DNA of 64,000 nt from Flavobacterium sp. 270 (lineage in GTDB: Bacteria > Bacteroidota > Bacteroidia > Flavobacteriales > Flavobacteriaceae). The DNA lies in assembly GCF_004368785.1 (NCBI RefSeq), contig NZ_SODM01000001.1, forward strand, positions 62,001 to 126,000, written 5' to 3'. The notes under the pieces are model-generated. The model was given only the letters and a program-made list of their open reading frames with translations. It was not told the origin of the DNA and searched no databases. This document shows, piece by piece, positions 15,198 through 24,001 of the stretch; the first letter of the stretch is position 1; each line of letters opens with the position of its first letter. A program made the translations under genes and the position numbers.

Positions 15198-16766
15198 TTA
15201 AGAACTACAAGAAAGCATAGAACAACCTACTTTTGAGCGTGCCCAATCGGGTCTTTTGGCGAACCATTTTTCCATTTCCGGTTGTTCGTCGTATGGTTTT
15301 TGTAAAAGCAAATACAATTCGTTTACCAAAGAAAAATCATCTTTGTCAGCAGCATCAATACTCAATTGCGCCATATAGTTTCGCAAAACATATTTCGGAT
15401 TTACAGCATTCATTTTTATAGCACGATCTTCATCTGATAATTCTTCGACATTCAATCTTTCCAAATAAGTTATAAACCAATTGTTCCAATTTTCTAAAAC
15501 ATTATTGGCAATTTCTTCTGGAATATAAAATGCATCTTTGATTTTTTCTAATGCATTTGCAACTGTATCTTCTTTTCTAATTTTACTTAAATTTCTAAAA
15601 AAGATTGTCATATCCGTTTCAGACATTTGCAGATTAGCTTGTAAATCAGTTATCAATTCACTGTCTTTTTCACTTGAAGTGAACAAGCCTAATTTGCTTA
15701 AAAACATTAGTTTATAATCTTTATCAAATTCAGTCATAAACGATTCCAGAATATCTTCCAGAGGTTTCGCTTCATTGATTAAAGGATAAAGCGCATTTGC
15801 TAATTGAAACAAATTCCACTGCGCTACAGCTGGCTGATTTCCAAAACGATATCTTCTGTTTTGGCTGTCAGTTGTATTTGGCGTCCAATTGGGATCGTAA
15901 TTTTCCAGCCATCCGTATGGACCGTAATCAATTGTGATTCCGTGTATAGACATATTATCTGTATTCATAACTCCGTGAACAAAACCAACTCGCTGCCAAT
16001 CTAAAATCATTTGGCGAGTCGTATCGGCAACTATTTTAAAGAATTGTAAATATTGTTCTTTCGGTTCGCCTTTAATTTCAGGAAAATAATGCTTGATCGT
16101 ATATTCTACAAATTGTTTTAGATTTCTTAATTCGTTACGAGAAGTAATCATTTCAAAACTTCCAAAACGAATAAAAGACGGCGCTACGCGACAAACAACA
16201 GCACCTTTTTCGTAAGCGGGATTTCCGTTATACAAAATATCACGTAAAACTTCATCGCTAGAAAGCATTAGAGAAAGCGATCGGGTAGTAGGAACGCCTA
16301 AATAATGCATGGCTTCGGCACATAAATATTCTCTAATAGAAGAACGTAAAACAGCCAAACCATCTGCGGTTCTGGAGTATGGAGTTTTTCCAGCGCCTTT
16401 TAACTGTAAGGTAAAAAACTGATTATTATGTTCAATTTCTGTTAAGTTGATAGCGCGGCCGTCGCCCAATTGTCCAGCCCAATTCCCGAATTGATGTCCT
16501 GCATAACACATCGCATACGGACGTGTTTCTGGCAATATTTCTTTTCCAGAAAAAGCATTCAAAAATTCTTCGGACTGTATTTCTTCTTTAGAAATCCCAA
16601 TCATTTCTGCCACATCTTCTGAAGCGTGAATTAGTTTGGGATTTGAAGGTTTTGTTGGATTTACATACGAAAACAATGCATTAGAAACCTGACGAACTTC
16701 ATTGATTTCGTTAGGATCTGCGGGTAATTCGGCAGTAAATCTGTTGTTTATTTTTAAGTTTTTCAT
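15198..16766 (-). CDS. selO: Protein adenylyltransferase SelO
   Basis: Pseudokinase-fold enzyme of the SelO/YdiU family that transfers AMP to protein hydroxyl groups, 522 aa from the chosen start MKNLKINNRF. An upstream GTG at 16790 lies in the adjacent repeat and is unlikely. Motifs: GQLGDGRAINLTEI (nucleotide loop), LKGAGKTPYSRTADG, LRSSIREYLCAEAMH, and HGVMNTDNMSIHG...DYGPYGW with the metal-binding Asn and Asp. The C-terminus ends CSMLSCSS, the redox Cys tail that carries selenocysteine in animals. It shares the strand with msrA, with a long palindrome between them. Confidence 0.93.
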   Translation of the reverse strand: MKNLKINNRFTAELPADPNEINEVRQVSNALFSYVNPTKPSNPKLIHASEDVAEMIGISKEEIQSEEFLNAFSGKEILPETRPYAMCYAGHQFGNWAGQLGDGRAINLTEIEHNNQFFTLQLKGAGKTPYSRTADGLAVLRSSIREYLCAEAMHYLGVPTTRSLSLMLSSDEVLRDILYNGNPAYEKGAVVCRVAPSFIRFGSFEMITSRNELRNLKQFVEYTIKHYFPEIKGEPKEQYLQFFKIVADTTRQMILDWQRVGFVHGVMNTDNMSIHGITIDYGPYGWLENYDPNWTPNTTDSQNRRYRFGNQPAVAQWNLFQLANALYPLINEAKPLEDILESFMTEFDKDYKLMFLSKLGLFTSSEKDSELITDLQANLQMSETDMTIFFRNLSKIRKEDTVANALEKIKDAFYIPEEIANNVLENWNNWFITYLERLNVEELSDEDRAIKMNAVNPKYVLRNYMAQLSIDAADKDDFSLVNELYLLLQKPYDEQPEMEKWFAKRPDWARSKVGCSMLSCSS

Positions 16767-16784
16767 TTTTATGTGGTATTTTTT

Positions 16785-16919
16785 TGCCACAGATTACACA
16801 GATTTAAAGGATTAAAAATCTCCCAAATCTCCCAAATCTGCGAGAAAAAATCTCTCCCGCAGATTTGGCAGATTGAGCAGATAAAAAAGAAATCTCTTTA
16901 ATCTGTGTAATCTGTGGCT
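16785..16919. repeat. Long intergenic palindrome (GCCACAGATTACACAGATT type)
   Basis: Outer arms 16785-16809 and 16896-16919 pair nearly perfectly. An inner imperfect palindrome (AATCTGCGAGA / TCTCCCGCAGATT) fills the middle. The whole element occupies the msrA-selO gap. A short piece with the same inner text (AATCTGCGAGAAAA) recurs at about 58718-58732. Confidence 0.75.
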
Positions 16920-16929
16920 AAACTAATAT

Positions 16930-17463
16930 TTAGCTAACTAATCGATCAGCATACATTTTTTTAAGTTTTTGAACTTTTGGGTCGATTACCATTTGGCAAT
17001 AACCTGCTTCCTGATTTTCGTTGTAATAGTTTTGATGATAATCTTCGGCTTCGTAGAATACCTCAAAAGGTTTTAACTCCGTTACAATTGGATCAGGAAA
17101 AAGGCCTTTTACTTCTTCAAAAACCTGTTCTGCAATTTCTTTTTGTGATTCGTCGTGATATAAAATTATTGAGCGATATTGTGTACCGCTGTCGCCACCC
17201 TGACGGTTTAAAGTTGTTGGGTCATGACTTGTCATAAAAATGGAGATTAAGTCATGATATGAAATTATGTCAGGGTTGAATGTTACTTGAATTACTTCTG
17301 CATGTCCGGTTCTTCCGGTACACACTTCGCGATAAGGAGGATTTTTAATAAAACCACCTGAATAACCTGATTTTAAAGACTCTATACCTTTTAAACGCTG
17401 AATTACAGCTTCTATGCACCAAAAACATCCACCACCAAAAGTAGCCGTTGATAAATTTTCCAT
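16930..17463 (-). CDS. msrA: Peptide-methionine (S)-S-oxide reductase MsrA
   Basis: Repairs methionine-S-sulfoxide in proteins and free methionine. 177 aa, usual length for a single-domain MsrA. The active-site motif GGGCFWCIEA places the catalytic Cys at residue 13, followed by SGYSGG, the TGHAEVIQV strand, and the AEDYHQNYY motif near residue 140. No MsrB domain or gene is adjacent. There is no signal peptide, so it acts in the cytoplasm. Together with SelO and YpdA it makes a small neighbourhood of redox functions, though long repeats separate them. Confidence 0.95.
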   Translation of the reverse strand: MENLSTATFGGGCFWCIEAVIQRLKGIESLKSGYSGGFIKNPPYREVCTGRTGHAEVIQVTFNPDIISYHDLISIFMTSHDPTTLNRQGGDSGTQYRSIILYHDESQKEIAEQVFEEVKGLFPDPIVTELKPFEVFYEAEDYHQNYYNENQEAGYCQMVIDPKVQKLKKMYADRLVS

Positions 17464-17615
17464 AAATAATAAAGTTAAAGTTTTTATTGCCCTATTAATC
17501 CGATAGAATATTGTGATAAATTATTAAAAAAAAGTATGTTTGATTAAATATACTAATCGGTTATTTAAGGTTTGAAGTTTACAATTGATAAATTCGCAAT
17601 TCTATAAAAAAGCAA

Positions 17616-17623
17616 TATATTTG
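17616..17623 (+). promoter_or_regulatory. -7 element (TATATTTG) for the class V aminotransferase gene
   Basis: Exact TAnnTTTG 22 bases before the start codon. No TTG at the expected distance. Confidence 0.45.
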
Positions 17624-17645
17624 CATTTCAAACTTAGGCACACTT

Positions 17646-19133
17646 ATGAATAGCAAAAATAGTACCATCAGTCTAGAAACGTATTTTCAGGATTTTCGAA
17701 AAAATATTGTCGGAATTAATCAGGAATTTTCGTCTCCATATGGTAAAAAAAATATTATTTATACAGATTGGACTGCCAGCGGAAGGTTATACCGACCAAT
17801 AGAAGAGAAACTTCTCAATCAATTCGGGCCTTTTGTGGCTAATACACATACAGAAACTACTGTGTCAGGTACTGCCATGACAAAAGCATACCATCATGCC
17901 AGAAATATAATCAAGCGTCATACTAATGCAAATAGTGATGATGTTTTGATTACAGACGGTACTGGTATGACGGGCGTTATCAATAAATTTCAGCGTATTT
18001 TAGGTTTAAAAATTCCTGAAAACCTAAAAAATTTCACGACTGTTCCAGCAGAAAAAAAACCTATTGTTTTTATTTCGCATATGGAGCATCATTCTAATCA
18101 AACCTCTTGGCTAGAGACGATTGCAGATGTAGAAATTATTCCATCTTGCGAAAAAGGACTTTTTTGTCTGGATAATTTAGAACTTTTATTAGAAAAATAT
18201 AAAGACAGAACGATTAAAATTGCTTCGATAACGTCATGTTCAAATGTTACGGGTTTGAAAACTCCTTTTCATGAAGCGGCTAAATTAATGCACCAACATA
18301 ACGGTGTCTGTTTTGTAGATTTTGCCTGTTCTGGCCCTTATGTAGAAATTGATATGCATCCTTCAGATCCAGAATCTTATTTGGATGCGATTTTCTTTTC
18401 TCCGCATAAATTCTTAGGCGGACCAGGAACTTCTGGAGTTTTGATTTTTAATAAAAAATTATACAACAACATGATTCCTGATCACCCGGGTGGAGGAACA
18501 GTGAGCTGGACAAATCCTTGGGGTGAACATCAATATGTTGATAATATTGAAGACCGAGAAGATGGCGGTACTCCTGGTTTTCTTCAGGTTATAAAAACAG
18601 CACTTGCAATTGAGTTGAAGGAAGAAATGGGAATTGAAAACATTTTACAGCGTGAACACGAAATTGTTGATTTTGTTTTCAACGAATTAGATCCGGTTGA
18701 AAATATCAAAATTTTGGCAGGTCAGCATAAAAACCGTTTGGGTGTGATTTCGTTTTTTATTGAAAACCTACATTTTAATTTAGGAGTAAAATTACTGAAT
18801 GATAAATTCGGAATTCAAACTAGAGGTGGCTGCAGCTGCGCGGGTACTTACGGACATTTCTTGCTACACGTAGATCAGGAAACGTCAAACAAATTGGTTA
18901 ACGAAATTACGATTGGCGATTTAATCAAAAAACCGGGATGGATTAGAATGTCTATTCACCCAACAACTACAGATGATGAAATTGCTTATGTGTGTGAAAG
19001 TATTAAGGACTTAGCTAAAAATCATGAATCTTGGGCTTTGGATTATTCTTATAATAAAAACACTAACGAATTTATTCATAAAAATGCTAATTCTTTTGAA
19101 GATGAATTAGTTGCTGGTTGGTTTAAATCTTAG
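17646..19133 (+). CDS. Class V aminotransferase / cysteine desulfurase-like PLP enzyme
   Basis: Cytoplasmic pyridoxal-phosphate enzyme of 495 aa. The PLP lysine is K255 in SPHKFLGGPGTSG. Upstream are the EHHSN motif (about 148-154) and VDFACSGPYV with the PLP-contacting Asp. A cysteine-rich loop TRGGCSCAGTYGH near residue 400 sits where cysteine desulfurases carry the catalytic Cys. It is about 90 residues longer than SufS/IscS, with extensions at both ends, so it belongs to a separate branch, and a desulfurase or lyase activity is not certain. No suf genes are adjacent. It appears monocistronic. Confidence 0.85.
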   Translation: MNSKNSTISLETYFQDFRKNIVGINQEFSSPYGKKNIIYTDWTASGRLYRPIEEKLLNQFGPFVANTHTETTVSGTAMTKAYHHARNIIKRHTNANSDDVLITDGTGMTGVINKFQRILGLKIPENLKNFTTVPAEKKPIVFISHMEHHSNQTSWLETIADVEIIPSCEKGLFCLDNLELLLEKYKDRTIKIASITSCSNVTGLKTPFHEAAKLMHQHNGVCFVDFACSGPYVEIDMHPSDPESYLDAIFFSPHKFLGGPGTSGVLIFNKKLYNNMIPDHPGGGTVSWTNPWGEHQYVDNIEDREDGGTPGFLQVIKTALAIELKEEMGIENILQREHEIVDFVFNELDPVENIKILAGQHKNRLGVISFFIENLHFNLGVKLLNDKFGIQTRGGCSCAGTYGHFLLHVDQETSNKLVNEITIGDLIKKPGWIRMSIHPTTTDDEIAYVCESIKDLAKNHESWALDYSYNKNTNEFIHKNANSFEDELVAGWFKS

Positions 19134-19141
19134 TTTTTTTA

Positions 19142-19199
19142 ACCGCAAAGTTTATAAAGGTTTCAAAGTTAAATAAGCTGTATGTTTAAACTTTGTGGT
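19142..19199. repeat. Intergenic inverted repeat (ACCGCAAAGTTTA type)
   Basis: Arms 19142-19154 and 19187-19199 pair at 12 of 13 positions. It separates the convergent aminotransferase and permease genes. Confidence 0.55.
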
Positions 19200-19211
19200 A
19201 AAATATATAAT

Positions 19212-20954
19212 CTACATTATCAACCGTACACCGCCAAGATCAGAAACACGATATGAGAATTTATTTCCGGGAGAACCAATAAACATAAAGTTTTTTGGAA
19301 TATTCCATTTCTTAGAAAGTTCATCAATAATTTCTGGACCAAAAACACCTTCGATTTCCAGATATTCAATATCAATATCATCATAAGCACGATCTAAAAC
19401 TTCAAGATCTTTTATAAGTGCTTCATTATTTGATGCATCATTTTTTACATGAACAATTTTTAGTTTTTTAGTAGTTTCATTTCCTTCTACATATTGCAAA
19501 ACTTTATTGAGTATGGCAATATTATCACCTTTTGTAAAAAACACAAATTCCTGCGAATTAATTTCAACACTTAATTTTTGCAGATAGCGATTGCTCAAAA
19601 TTACCATTTTACGCAAGGGACGATAAAAATATTCTAAAACTTCAACCAAAAGCCTGATGATTATTACACGGTTCAGCATAATCCCAATGAAAAGGAGAGA
19701 AGGAACCATGTATTTTAAAAAGGTATAAAAGGAATGTATATTCAATTTCATATTTCCAACAAAAGCGGTGATGATGCAAGAAATTGCAATTACAACAACA
19801 ATTCCTTTAGCGCGTTCGGGTCTTGGCAATTTTCTTCGTTTAAATTTTAAAAGTAAATTCCCAATTCCGAATAAAGCCATAACGGCAAGAAATGAAAAGG
19901 TATAAACGCCGGCCAAAGATTCTAAATGACCTTTGGTGGCAAATAAAACAGATATACAGAGAATTAAAAAACTAATAATAATTCTATAATTTGAACCTCT
20001 TTTGTTTTGTTTTAAAAAATAATTAGGAAGAATTCGATCTAAAGTCATTCGGCTTAATAAACCAGAAACACCAACAAATGAAGTTAATACGGCTCCGCAT
20101 AAAACCAAAACAGCATCTATAGAAATTAACCAGGCGAGCCATGAACCTCCGGCTGTCTGTCCTAAATAAGATAAAAGTGATTCTTTGTGCGCGCCAACTT
20201 CTGCGAGCGGAATTATACTTATTAATAAAAGTGCAATTACAGGATTAAAGAAACTAACGATCGCCCACATGTTGCGCAATGTTTTTGGAAAAACACCATG
20301 TTCTTGTTCTTCAACAAAATTGGCAGAACTTTCAAAACCAGAAATTCCAAGCATTGCTGCAGAAAATCCCAGAAAGAGCGCTGTTTTAATATTCCCGTAG
20401 GCAATTGGCATTTCCCAATTAATATGAAAAGTTTCTACACCATTATTCATTATAAACCAAAAGGAAGCCAAAACCAATAAGCTTAAAGTGACTAAATGTG
20501 TTAGAAATATAATTACGGCAACAAATGCAGATTCTCCTATTCCTAAAATGGCAAGTCCTGTAAATAAGGCTAATACAACAACTGTTGCGATGGTAACATT
20601 TAAACTTTCGAAAATACTGTGCAGATAATGCATTCCTTCTGAGGCAGATATAACCGCGGTTGCCATATAAGAAAGCACCGTTAAGGTAGCTGCAAGTGAA
20701 GCTAAACGTTTGGTAGAAGTATTTAATAAAACATTATAAGCGCCTCCATTTAAAGGGATTGCGCCAACAACTTCGCCGTAAATTCTTCTGAACATGAATA
20801 AAACAACAGCAACAATTAAAAGTGAAATCCAGGCATATTGCCCCGCATAAATAATAGTAAGTGCCGAAACATACAGGCATGAAGAACTAATGTCGTTGCC
20901 GCAAATTGCCGTAGCTTGTAATACGTTTAATTTCTTGTGTAGAATTTCTTTCAT
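19212..20954 (-). CDS. APC superfamily amino acid permease with C-terminal soluble domain
   Basis: 580 aa inner-membrane transporter. The first ~430 residues hold about 12 hydrophobic helices with the APC-type first helix LQATAICGNDISSSCLYV and the conserved LNGGAYNVLL segment after helix 2. The last ~130 residues (from about 450) are hydrophilic, with alternating beta/alpha character (FVFFTKGDNIAILNKVL, KLKIVHVKNDASN, NFMFIGSPGNKF), resembling a cytoplasmic nucleotide-binding or universal-stress-like domain as in some KUP/APC transporters. The substrate is unknown. No neighbours on the same strand lie close enough to suggest an operon. Confidence 0.85.
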   Translation of the reverse strand: MKEILHKKLNVLQATAICGNDISSSCLYVSALTIIYAGQYAWISLLIVAVVLFMFRRIYGEVVGAIPLNGGAYNVLLNTSTKRLASLAATLTVLSYMATAVISASEGMHYLHSIFESLNVTIATVVVLALFTGLAILGIGESAFVAVIIFLTHLVTLSLLVLASFWFIMNNGVETFHINWEMPIAYGNIKTALFLGFSAAMLGISGFESSANFVEEQEHGVFPKTLRNMWAIVSFFNPVIALLLISIIPLAEVGAHKESLLSYLGQTAGGSWLAWLISIDAVLVLCGAVLTSFVGVSGLLSRMTLDRILPNYFLKQNKRGSNYRIIISFLILCISVLFATKGHLESLAGVYTFSFLAVMALFGIGNLLLKFKRRKLPRPERAKGIVVVIAISCIITAFVGNMKLNIHSFYTFLKYMVPSLLFIGIMLNRVIIIRLLVEVLEYFYRPLRKMVILSNRYLQKLSVEINSQEFVFFTKGDNIAILNKVLQYVEGNETTKKLKIVHVKNDASNNEALIKDLEVLDRAYDDIDIEYLEIEGVFGPEIIDELSKKWNIPKNFMFIGSPGNKFSYRVSDLGGVRLIM

Positions 20955-21049
20955 AATTAGTTATAGTAAAAACACAATTAACTTAATTGAAGCAACGCAA
21001 GAAATAAAACTTCTAAAAAAAAGATAGCTATTAGATGCCTTAAATTATT

Positions 21050-21514
21050 TTATCCTTTAAATTTTTCTAAGGATAATAAAGCCTGCTTTTGTATTTTTTT
21101 CTGAAAAAATCCTGTCCAGCCCAATAAATATCCAGCAGGACCAAAAGCTTGTTTTGACCATTTCCAAACATCAAAACTATCTGTATGTTTGATAATTAGC
21201 CCATCTTTAAAGACAAATTCGGCAGCGATTTTATTAATTACATTTCGATTGGTTTTACTAAAATTATAGGTTGCAACCCAATTGGCAGAACCAGTGGTTT
21301 CATCTGCTTTAATATTAGAAAACTCAATTTTAATGTTTCCTTTGCTTCTTAAAATGAGCATTCTCCACATTTTAGAAACCTGTTCTTCTTTTAATAATCC
21401 AAAAGCCGGATCAATAAAATGAATTTTTGGATGATAACATTCCGACATTGTTTGAGCATCAGAATTGGCAAAAGCGGTGTAGAATTTTGTAATTAGAGCT
21501 TCGTTGGCGTTCAT
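21050..21514 (-). CDS. SnoaL-like / NTF2-fold family protein
   Basis: 154 aa, no signal peptide. The start MNANEALITKFYTAFANSDAQTMSECYHPKIHFIDPAFG is the classical NTF2-fold opening (helix, then a His/Asp-containing strand), and later strands (GSANWVATYNF, KIAAEFVFKDGLIIKHTDSFDVWKW) complete the cone. The fold serves many small-molecule enzymes and binding proteins; no catalytic set is identifiable. It is the last gene of a minus-strand row of envelope-type genes, 50 bases after the preceding one, so it may be part of that transcript. Confidence 0.75.
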   Translation of the reverse strand: MNANEALITKFYTAFANSDAQTMSECYHPKIHFIDPAFGLLKEEQVSKMWRMLILRSKGNIKIEFSNIKADETTGSANWVATYNFSKTNRNVINKIAAEFVFKDGLIIKHTDSFDVWKWSKQAFGPAGYLLGWTGFFQKKIQKQALLSLEKFKG

Positions 21515-21564
21515 AAAAGTGGTGTTTAGAATATAAATATAAGATTAATTAACTCAAATTATAT

Positions 21565-22089
21565 TCATAATACACTAATTTCTTTTGCGGTATCGTAAGA
21601 TTTCTTTGATTTATCGTACGCCGTCGAAAAATAGTTCATTTTATTATAGGTAGTAAAGTAACCCGTCTGATTTCCAAAATTATTTGGCCCGCCGGCAATT
21701 ATAAATCGTATGGCGTAAATATCAGTTTTCTTTAGTTTTAAAAATTCTGCCGGAGTAAAATAATAATAAGCTGTCGTTGTGCCGTCTGCAGCTTCTTTTA
21801 CATTTTTATCTGTACAGGCAATTACATCGGCATTGGCCAAATCTACATAAAGTCCGCCGGCAATTCTGGCCTTATCATTGGCCGTTGCAATAGTTAATTT
21901 TAAAATACCACCTTTATCTGTTTTTGCAATCTGTACTTTTGTTTCGCCTGTAAAAGCATATTTTTCGCAAATAAAAGTATATTTCTGAGTTGCAGGAAAA
22001 GGTTTAGAACCGTTTACAGTAATGGTTTCCTGTGCATTTGCAAAAGTTGAAAGTAAGAGCAGTAGAAAAAGTAATAATTTTAATTTCAT
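21565..22089 (-). CDS. Secreted hypothetical protein
   Basis: 174 aa. A strong signal peptide (MKLKLLLFLLLLLSTFANAQ) is followed by a beta-rich domain of about 150 residues (TITVNGSKPFPATQKYTFIC at its start) with no motif I recognise. It is only 6 bases downstream of the lipoprotein gene and clearly in the same transcript. Probably periplasmic. No function inferred. Confidence 0.7.
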   Translation of the reverse strand: MKLKLLLFLLLLLSTFANAQETITVNGSKPFPATQKYTFICEKYAFTGETKVQIAKTDKGGILKLTIATANDKARIAGGLYVDLANADVIACTDKNVKEAADGTTTAYYYFTPAEFLKLKKTDIYAIRFIIAGGPNNFGNQTGYFTTYNKMNYFSTAYDKSKKSYDTAKEISVL

Positions 22090-22095
22090 ATTTAC

Positions 22096-22572
22096 TTATT
22101 GTTCGTTTAGTTTAGAATCAAATTTTTCGTCCCAATCCATTGATTTTATGGCAGAAATCAAATTTTCATCATTTACAAAAATACGCAGTTCTTTGTTTGC
22201 GACTTTTTTGGTGTATAAAGCATGATAGCGATAAATGACTTCTTGTTTAGTTTTATAAACTCCATCTAATTTTAAATCAATAAAACTTCCGTAGTATTGT
22301 CTAAATCTTGTACAAGTTTTAGTCAATCGTTCTTCTGTTGTATTTTCTCTTACCGAAGCCGTAACCTCAGTTTCGTTAAAAGGTTTAAACTTTGATGTGT
22401 TGCAAGTTTCTAAAACTCGTTTTCCTAATTCGTATGCTTTTCTCTGCTGATTGGCATCAATATCAGAACCAGAAACTTTTTTAATTTTCAAATCTTCTGT
22501 ATCTCTGCTAATCGTTTTAGACTTACACCCAATTAATAACAACAAACATATAATCAATCCCGCTTTCTTCAT
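22096..22572 (-). CDS. Putative lipoprotein
   Basis: 158 aa with a lipoprotein signal peptide: MKKAGLIICLLLLIGC, the lipobox LLIG|C placing the lipidated Cys at residue 16, followed by KSK. The mature part is charged and helical with NTF2-like features in the second half (KLDGVYKTKQEVIYRYHALY, ELRIFVNDENLISAI). It starts 6 bases after the M23 peptidase gene. Likely anchored in the envelope; the partner may be the neighbouring peptidase. Confidence 0.75.
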   Translation of the reverse strand: MKKAGLIICLLLLIGCKSKTISRDTEDLKIKKVSGSDIDANQQRKAYELGKRVLETCNTSKFKPFNETEVTASVRENTTEERLTKTCTRFRQYYGSFIDLKLDGVYKTKQEVIYRYHALYTKKVANKELRIFVNDENLISAIKSMDWDEKFDSKLNEQ

Positions 22573-22578
22573 AACTAT

Positions 22579-23256
22579 TTAAGTAATTTTTAATAATAAG
22601 TTGGGGTCTGGGCAGTTTTCTATATAAAAATTTAGGTCGTTTGTGTTGCAGACTCCGGGATAATCTCCCCAATAATCTTCAATATTATTGATGATTTGAA
22701 AGTGCAAATGAGGCGGATAATCTCCGTTAACTTCCTGATTCCCAATTGTTGCAATTTCCTGACCTTTTTCAAAACTGTCCCCAACAGTTAAGTTCTCTAT
22801 ACTTTCTAACGATAAATGTCCGTATAAAGTATAAAATTTTTCATTTTCAATTTCGTGTTCTAATATTATCGTTGGGCCATAATCTCCCAAACCAATGTTA
22901 TTTTTAAAACTGTGAATTTTTCCGTCAATCGGTGCCAGCACAGGCGTTCCCGCTTTTGCCCATAAGTCAACTCCAATATGAATGTTTCTTTCTGGCAGCG
23001 AATCGTTTTTAAAAATCGTACTTCGTTTGTACAAAGAGCGGCCTTCTATATAACCGCCAAAGGCAACTTCGGCATTATTCTTTTTTATATAATTTGAAAT
23101 ATAAACATCAAAAGCAGCAGTGCTTTCGGGCTTAATATCAACCAATTCCTGATTCGTAACCGATAGATCTAATAAAATATATTTAGAAAAATCAATATTC
23201 GAATCGATTACTTTAGTAGGTGGCAAAGTTTTTAAAATAGAGGCAAGGGGTTTCAT
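22579..23256 (-). CDS. M23 family (LytM-type) peptidase without obvious signal peptide
   Basis: 225 aa. The C-terminal ~130 residues are a LytM/M23 zinc domain: the His-Asp ligand pair is in HIGVDLWAKAGTPV, then IDGKIHSF, YGHLSLES and the HLHF motif that supplies the remaining His ligands. All catalytic residues appear present, which suggests an active endopeptidase or a non-wall M23 hydrolase. The N-terminus (MKPLASILKTLPP) is not a signal peptide, and no better upstream start is seen. It lies between a spermidine-synthase-like gene and a lipoprotein gene with gaps of 12 and 6 bases. Confidence 0.82.
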   Translation of the reverse strand: MKPLASILKTLPPTKVIDSNIDFSKYILLDLSVTNQELVDIKPESTAAFDVYISNYIKKNNAEVAFGGYIEGRSLYKRSTIFKNDSLPERNIHIGVDLWAKAGTPVLAPIDGKIHSFKNNIGLGDYGPTIILEHEIENEKFYTLYGHLSLESIENLTVGDSFEKGQEIATIGNQEVNGDYPPHLHFQIINNIEDYWGDYPGVCNTNDLNFYIENCPDPNLLLKIT

Positions 23257-23268
23257 AAAATTTTAAAT

Positions 23269-23934
23269 TTAGGCTACTTTTTCAATGATTATCAATTCAT
23301 TATGCACTTCTATGCGGGGCAGCATTTTTGAAGTAAATAACTTAGAGTCAATTTCGGCAATGTATTTTCTATTTCGAACATTATGTGCTTCATCAAGAAT
23401 CATGGTATTGAATAACACAAAACCCTGATCTTGCAAAAGATAACAGATACGCTCGCTAAAGAAACGTTCAAACAAAAAGTTGGGCATATTAATATCTTCA
23501 AAAATATCGATAATAATAAGATTATACTTTTCTTTTGTTTTTAAGACAAACTCAAAAGCATCATCAATAATAATTTCAAGTTGTTTTATTTGATTAAGGT
23601 TAAAATACTGGTTGGCAATCTGAATCATATCTGAGTCAATTTCTACACCCGTAATTTTACCTTTATATTTAATCTCATCAACCAGCGTTTTTATAACACT
23701 GCCGCCGGCAACGCCAAGCAATAAGATGTGGTCCATTTTAAGAATCGCATCGTAACCAATATTTCTAAGTCCGTACCTTAATATACGCTGCAAACTCCCG
23801 TAGGAATAATTTGTGTTTTCAGAATCTAAGACCAATTCGCCATTTGCCCAGGTAACTTCAATAACTTTGCTTCGTGCCGATTTTTTTTTAAATATTTTTA
23901 CTGGAATAAGATAACTGAATAATTTTTGAATCAT
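23269..23934 (-). CDS. Spermidine-synthase-like methyltransferase-fold protein
   Basis: 221 aa Rossmann-fold protein of the spermidine synthase superfamily. Motif I is LLLGVAGGSVIKTLV (about residues 70-84), followed by GVEIDSDMIQIANQYF and the acidic IIDDAFEFV and IIIDIFEDINMP segments. It is shorter than true spermidine synthases (about 280 aa) and I do not see the full polyamine-binding gate, so the activity may be aminopropyl or methyl transfer on another substrate. It heads the five-gene minus-strand row. Arginine decarboxylase lies 10 kb away, so a polyamine link cannot be assumed. Confidence 0.75.
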   Translation of the reverse strand: MIQKLFSYLIPVKIFKKKSARSKVIEVTWANGELVLDSENTNYSYGSLQRILRYGLRNIGYDAILKMDHILLLGVAGGSVIKTLVDEIKYKGKITGVEIDSDMIQIANQYFNLNQIKQLEIIIDDAFEFVLKTKEKYNLIIIDIFEDINMPNFLFERFFSERICYLLQDQGFVLFNTMILDEAHNVRNRKYIAEIDSKLFTSKMLPRIEVHNELIIIEKVA

Positions 23935-24001
23935 TTTTTGTAAAGCTTTTACTCAAATTTAGCATTAAATCTTTTATTTTGCATCAAATAAATAAACATT
24001 A

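Noticed and set aside
16767..16790. GTG start for SelO
   Set aside because: It lies in the adjacent repeat region; the ATG at 16766 gives the normal family N-terminus.
23269..23934. True spermidine synthase partnered with arginine decarboxylase
   Set aside because: The protein is too short, the genes are 10 kb apart, and no S-adenosylmethionine decarboxylase is seen.
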